Below, piece after piece: positions 5,562 through 7,702 of a DNA stretch of 7,702 nt. The notes under the pieces were generated by a model. The model was not told the DNA's origin. It did not search any database and saw only the letters and a program-made list of their open reading frames with translations. Position 1 is the stretch's first letter. Each line of letters starts with the position of its first letter. The stretch is from an uncultured Chloroflexaceae bacterium (lineage in GTDB: Bacteria > Chloroflexota > Chloroflexia > Chloroflexales > Chloroflexaceae), in NCBI GenBank assembly GCA_937141995.1, contig CAKZQX010000065.1:1-7702 (forward strand). Direction: 5' to 3'. Both the position numbers and the translations under genes were made by a program.

Positions 5562-6721
5562 AAATCCTCCTGCTGTGATCTGGTATGGTTTGCTTTTCGA
5601 CCGGAGTGTGCCCGCCGGCGTCGGCGGACTTGTTGCAGAAAGAGCAGTGCGGCCAGCCCCCAACCCAGCCAGGCAAGCAGTGCATGTTTGAACCGCGTAA
5701 AGAGCAGCAGCACCAGCAGGGTGGTACGGAACAGTCCTACCAGCAGACGGCGATGCCGTGGTGACTGCGTATCGTGGCTCCAGTCCAGGTCGGAGAGGCG
5801 CGGCAGCAGATTCTGCGCGACACAGCCTTCAAGTGAGAAAATGTAGATCACATCTGTGTAGCGAGCAGCCAGCAGAATATCCCGATGCAGTGCTTCCCAT
5901 GGCAGTGGCAGTAATCCCGCGCCGGCGCTGTAGGGCGTGCCGGTCCAACTGCCGGTGCTACCAATGGCGATGCTGTCCGCATCGGGACCATAGCTGGTGA
6001 TGAGCGCGCCGCCCAGGTCATTTCCCAACAGTTTGACAGGCAGGCTGCTGGGGCACATCAATACTTCCACATCAGCCGGCAGATCAACAATATCGAGCGC
6101 CCGCTGGATCAGTGTTGTCCCGGCGCGGCGATCATCGGCCAGCAGGGGCAACTGGTAGGTATGCACTTCATAGCCGTCGTAATGGATCTCGTTAATCAGA
6201 TCGTTGTACGCGGCCCGGGCTGCCGGGTAGAGCACATTCTCGTGGGCCAGCCAGAAGCGGCGTATAATACGCGCTGGTTTCCACTGTTCGATATGGGCCG
6301 CTTCGCCGGTTGGCGGCTCCATATCCAGGCCGATAGCGGCGAAGCGCAGGTGATGGGACTGCGCCCACGCGCGAAAGATCCGGTAGCGCTCGATGGCCTG
6401 CGGGTAGTTTTGCAGGTTAAACCAGCGTCCCTCGTCCGGCGGCAGGAGTAGCCATGCCACAGTCGAAATACCGTGCGCGTGGAGTTGTTGCACTACCTCG
6501 GCCTGGGCGTCGCTCAGGTCAGTCATTGCCAGCGCAATGCTGTACTGCTGCGCGGCCAGTTCCGCCAGCAACTGCCGTTCCACCAGCAATTGCTGGAGCG
6601 CGCTCCCCGCTAACTCGGTAAAAAAAATAAGCTGCGGCCGGGCGAGGGTCGTTGTTGTCTGCTCACTTGTTGCTGCTGTCTGTTGCACGTGTAGTGATAA
6701 CTGACAAACGACACAGCACAC
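5558..6721 (-). CDS. TIM-barrel-like protein with C-terminal membrane helices
   Basis: This is a 387-residue protein of no family I can name. The main part (about 28-310) alternates hydrophobic strands and amphipathic helices. It has acidic residues at predicted strand ends, GLDMEPP (131-137) and IYIFSLEGC (292-300), as in glycosidase-like TIM barrels. That fold and any hydrolase role are inference. Two hydrophobic segments (about 325-342 and 347-363) precede a basic tail with RRRRR (366-370), suggesting a membrane-anchored cytoplasmic domain. The start is uncertain. GTG at 6721 has no ribosome binding site and lies in the loop of a 38-nt inverted repeat. In-frame TGA at 6739-6737 blocks extension, and the only other near candidate is GTG at codon 12. 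It overlaps DUF507 by four bases and heads the operon. Confidence 0.8.
   Translation of the reverse strand: MCCVVCQLSLHVQQTAATSEQTTTTLARPQLIFFTELAGSALQQLLVERQLLAELAAQQYSIALAMTDLSDAQAEVVQQLHAHGISTVAWLLLPPDEGRWFNLQNYPQAIERYRIFRAWAQSHHLRFAAIGLDMEPPTGEAAHIEQWKPARIIRRFWLAHENVLYPAARAAYNDLINEIHYDGYEVHTYQLPLLADDRRAGTTLIQRALDIVDLPADVEVLMCPSSLPVKLLGNDLGGALITSYGPDADSIAIGSTGSWTGTPYSAGAGLLPLPWEALHRDILLAARYTDVIYIFSLEGCVAQNLLPRLSDLDWSHDTQSPRHRRLLVGLFRTTLLVLLLFTRFKHALLAWLGWGLAALLFLQQVRRRRRAHSGRKANHTRSQQEDL
5566..5571 (-). promoter_or_regulatory. Ribosome binding site of the DUF507 gene
   Basis: A full AGGAGG on the minus strand, four bases before ATG 5561, lies inside the last codons of the upstream gene. 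It is the strongest such site in the window and rules out the longer open frame to 5663. Confidence 0.9.
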
Positions 6722-6739
6722 TCTGCTGGTCGTTTGTCA
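6702..6739. repeat. 38-nt inverted repeat over the start of the TIM-barrel-like gene
   Basis: TGACAAACGAC (6702-6712) is perfectly complementary to 6729-6739. An inner CAGCA (6714-6718) pairs with TGCTG (6724-6728), one base (6713) is bulged and the loop has five bases. In the minus-strand mRNA the hairpin begins at an in-frame UGA and its loop holds the presumed GUG start. It could block ribosome entry, act as an operator, or be a transcript end for the upstream gene, though no U-tract follows. Confidence 0.65.
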
Positions 6740-6842
6740 TGGTATGCTATTCATTCAGCCGGGTGTTTGTACGGCTGACGCGGACGGCTCCGGTTGGTGG
6801 TGACACCTGTCCGTGTGTGGATGTGTTACTACCTTCGTTGCT

Positions 6843-6870
6843 ATTATACTCGAATCAAGACCGATATGAA
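6843..6870 (-). promoter_or_regulatory. Candidate sigma-70 promoter of the three-gene operon
   Basis: The minus strand carries a perfect -10 TATAAT (6848-6843) with TTCATA (6870-6865; 4/6 to the -35 consensus) 16 bp upstream. Transcription would begin near 6835, giving a leader of about 115 nt before the GTG at 6721. It is the best promoter match I found in the window and sits where the operon needs one. Confidence 0.5.
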
Positions 6871-6930
6871 GAAGATTATGGGGGAATCGGTCAGGAACGC
6901 AAAACTGGTGCCGGTAGTAGCGCCCTGGCT

Positions 6931-6954
6931 GGGGACGCGCAGAAGCGCGTCCCT
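6931..6954. repeat. GC-rich stem-loop, REP-like, possible terminator
   Basis: GGGACGCGC (6932-6940) pairs perfectly with GCGCGTCCC (6945-6953) around AGAA, with an outer G-U. On the minus strand it reads TGTAGGGACGCGC followed by the other arm. I recall this as a common dispersed palindrome style in phototrophic Chloroflexota and some cyanobacteria, but cannot verify it here. It lies 44 bp after the surface-protein stop and lacks a U-tract. Confidence 0.55.
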
Positions 6955-6982
6955 ACAGAATATCCGCGAGCAACGTCTATTC

Positions 6983-6997
6983 GGAGCGACCTGCTCC
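6983..6997 (-). terminator. Small hairpin directly after the surface-protein stop
   Basis: GGAGC (6983-6987) pairs with GCTCC (6993-6997) around five bases, abutting the stop codon at 6998-7000. It is short and has no U-tract. With the larger hairpin at 6931-6954 it may help define the 3' end, but termination is not shown. Confidence 0.25.
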
Positions 6998-7702
6998 TCA
7001 GTCTGTCGCCGCGTCGGTAACAGGCGGGTCAGTGGCCGGGATAGTGTCAGGCACAGATGGTGGCTCCGGGTCCGCCTGCTCATTATCCGGATTGTCTTGT
7101 GCATCTGCCGCAGATGAGGCAGGCGGTGATCGCGGTTCAGTCTGTTCGGTATCCGGGCCGGCTTGTGCCTCCTCTTCGAGCGAGGAGCTATCGGCTCGTG
7201 GATTGGTATTCTCCGAAGATTCACACCACTGGTTGCGCTCTGAAACGGCGGCAGTGGTGGTACGGTCATTCAAGGTCCAGACGATCTTATCCGCAGCCGG
7301 GAAGGTGACGACAAAGGCAAACGGTCCCTCGGGATAGAACCCGGTTCGCCCCGGTCGATTATCGACGACTTCGGGAAGTTCAAACTCTTCCGGTTGCAAT
7401 TCGTTGTATTCCGCCGGCGTAATCCGGTTCCGGTTGCCATAAGGAATGATAACCGTTCTGTCGCTCAGGTTTTCATACCCAAAGTAGGCGGTAAATGTAC
7501 CGTCAGCGTTGTTCGCTATGCACTCCAGGATTGGGCGCACAACCTGCGCCTGCTCAATAGTTGGTGTTGGCGTGACCGATGGTGTCGCGGATGGCGTCAT
7601 GCTCGGCGTTGCGGATGGTGTCACGGATGGCGTCACGGATGGCGTCACGCTCGGCGTTGCGGATGGTGTCGCGGGTGGTGTTACACTTGGTGTCGCGGGC
7701 GG
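6998..7702 (-). CDS. Thr-Pro-repeat surface protein, C-terminal part
   Basis: The frame is open to the right edge, so 234 residues are visible and the N-terminus is missing; GTG at 7648 is only an internal codon. Visible residues 1 to about 48 are a TPSV/TPSA/TPPA tetrapeptide repeat ending TPTPT, a likely extended linker of an exported protein. Residues about 53-160 form a compact domain with Cys61 and Cys160 at its edges (a possible disulfide) and the motifs DGTFTAYFGYEN, VIIPYGNRN, FYPEG and IVWTLNDRT. I recall this domain as common in secreted proteins of Chloroflexota and Actinobacteria, but know no function for it. Residues about 161-234 are an acidic, Ser/Pro-rich, probably disordered tail. 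There is no membrane anchor or sorting motif at the C-terminus. It could be an adhesin or wall protein, by inference only. Confidence 0.85.
   Translation of the reverse strand, partial: PPATPSVTPPATPSATPSVTPSVTPSVTPSATPSMTPSATPSVTPTPTIEQAQVVRPILECIANNADGTFTAYFGYENLSDRTVIIPYGNRNRITPAEYNELQPEEFELPEVVDNRPGRTGFYPEGPFAFVVTFPAADKIVWTLNDRTTTAAVSERNQWCESSENTNPRADSSSLEEEAQAGPDTEQTEPRSPPASSAADAQDNPDNEQADPEPPSVPDTIPATDPPVTDAATD
7562..7702. repeat. 12-bp tandem repeat within the surface-protein gene
   Basis: Ten well-aligned 12-bp units from 7581 to 7700 (variants of GGTGTCGCGGAT) encode the T-P-[SP]-[VAM] repeat, with diverged units to 7562. There is also a higher-order period: 7593-7628 matches 7641-7676 at 33 of 36 positions, a four-unit (48-bp) step. 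Because units are multiples of three, gain or loss changes linker length without breaking the frame. The array runs off the window. Confidence 0.85.

Larger units (their letters stand above)
6722..6997. other. Spacer between surface-protein and TIM-barrel-like genes
   Basis: The 276-bp gap holds, in minus-strand order, a small hairpin directly after the stop codon, a GC-rich 9-bp hairpin, a candidate promoter, a roughly 100-nt leader and the inverted repeat at 6702-6739. A five-codon frame MNSIP ending in TGA (6754-6737) is in frame with the next gene. No other coding potential is supported. Confidence 0.5.

Noticed and set aside
5562..5663. N-terminal extension of the DUF507 protein
   Set aside because: The extension lies wholly within the upstream gene and is Ser/Pro/Thr-rich low-complexity sequence. 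The strong AGGAGG and the ATGA overlap favour the start at 5561.
6702..6739. UGA followed at once by a 38-nt hairpin, resembling a bacterial SECIS for selenocysteine insertion
   Set aside because: The frame before it is only five codons (MNSIP), the loop and the bulged U position do not match the known fdhF element, and no selenoprotein family is recognisable. It would need orthologues with Cys at this position.

Overview
The window reads as chromosomal DNA of a Chloroflexota bacterium, probably class Chloroflexia. This placement is inference from protein content. It rests on an exported protein with two copies of a 'hG-x-PLT … QYFE/AFER' module ending in a GerMN domain, a short DUF507 protein, and a Thr-Pro-repeat surface protein with a Cys-flanked 'DGTFTAYFGYEN' domain. 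No phylogenetic marker gene is present. All six genes are on the minus strand, so the window is best read from right to left.

Region by region, in transcription order: (1) 7702-6998, the 3' part of a secreted or surface protein with a Thr-Pro repeat, entering from beyond the right edge. (2) 6997-6722, a spacer with two compact hairpins, a promoter with a consensus -10, and a 38-nt inverted repeat lying on the annotated start of the next gene. (3) 6721-4225, a tight three-gene unit: a TIM-barrel-like protein with two C-terminal membrane helices, DUF507 (ATGA overlap, strong ribosome binding site) and an adenosine-deaminase-family enzyme (20 bp gap). (4) 4224-3815, a 410-bp gene-free spacer with two inverted repeats. 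(5) 3814-2372, the exported GerMN protein. (6) 2371-2249, a spacer with an operator-like palindrome. (7) 2248-1703, a long-chain flavodoxin. (8) 1702-1, about 1.7 kb without a credible gene. Much of it is visibly lower in GC than the genes, and it carries at least two families of short hairpin-forming repeats.

No pathway joins the whole window. The only unit that looks functionally linked is the three-gene operon. The deaminase is a soluble purine or aminofutalosine deaminase, while its two partners are of unknown function, so the operon's role is open. The flavodoxin would act as a soluble low-potential electron carrier. The GerMN protein and the Thr-Pro-rich protein would act at the cell envelope. 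The least explained parts are the repeats in the first 1.7 kb, where one hairpin family keeps the same seven-base loop in copies whose stems differ, and the odd start of the TIM-barrel-like gene. I see no tRNA, rRNA, CRISPR array, transposase or phage gene.
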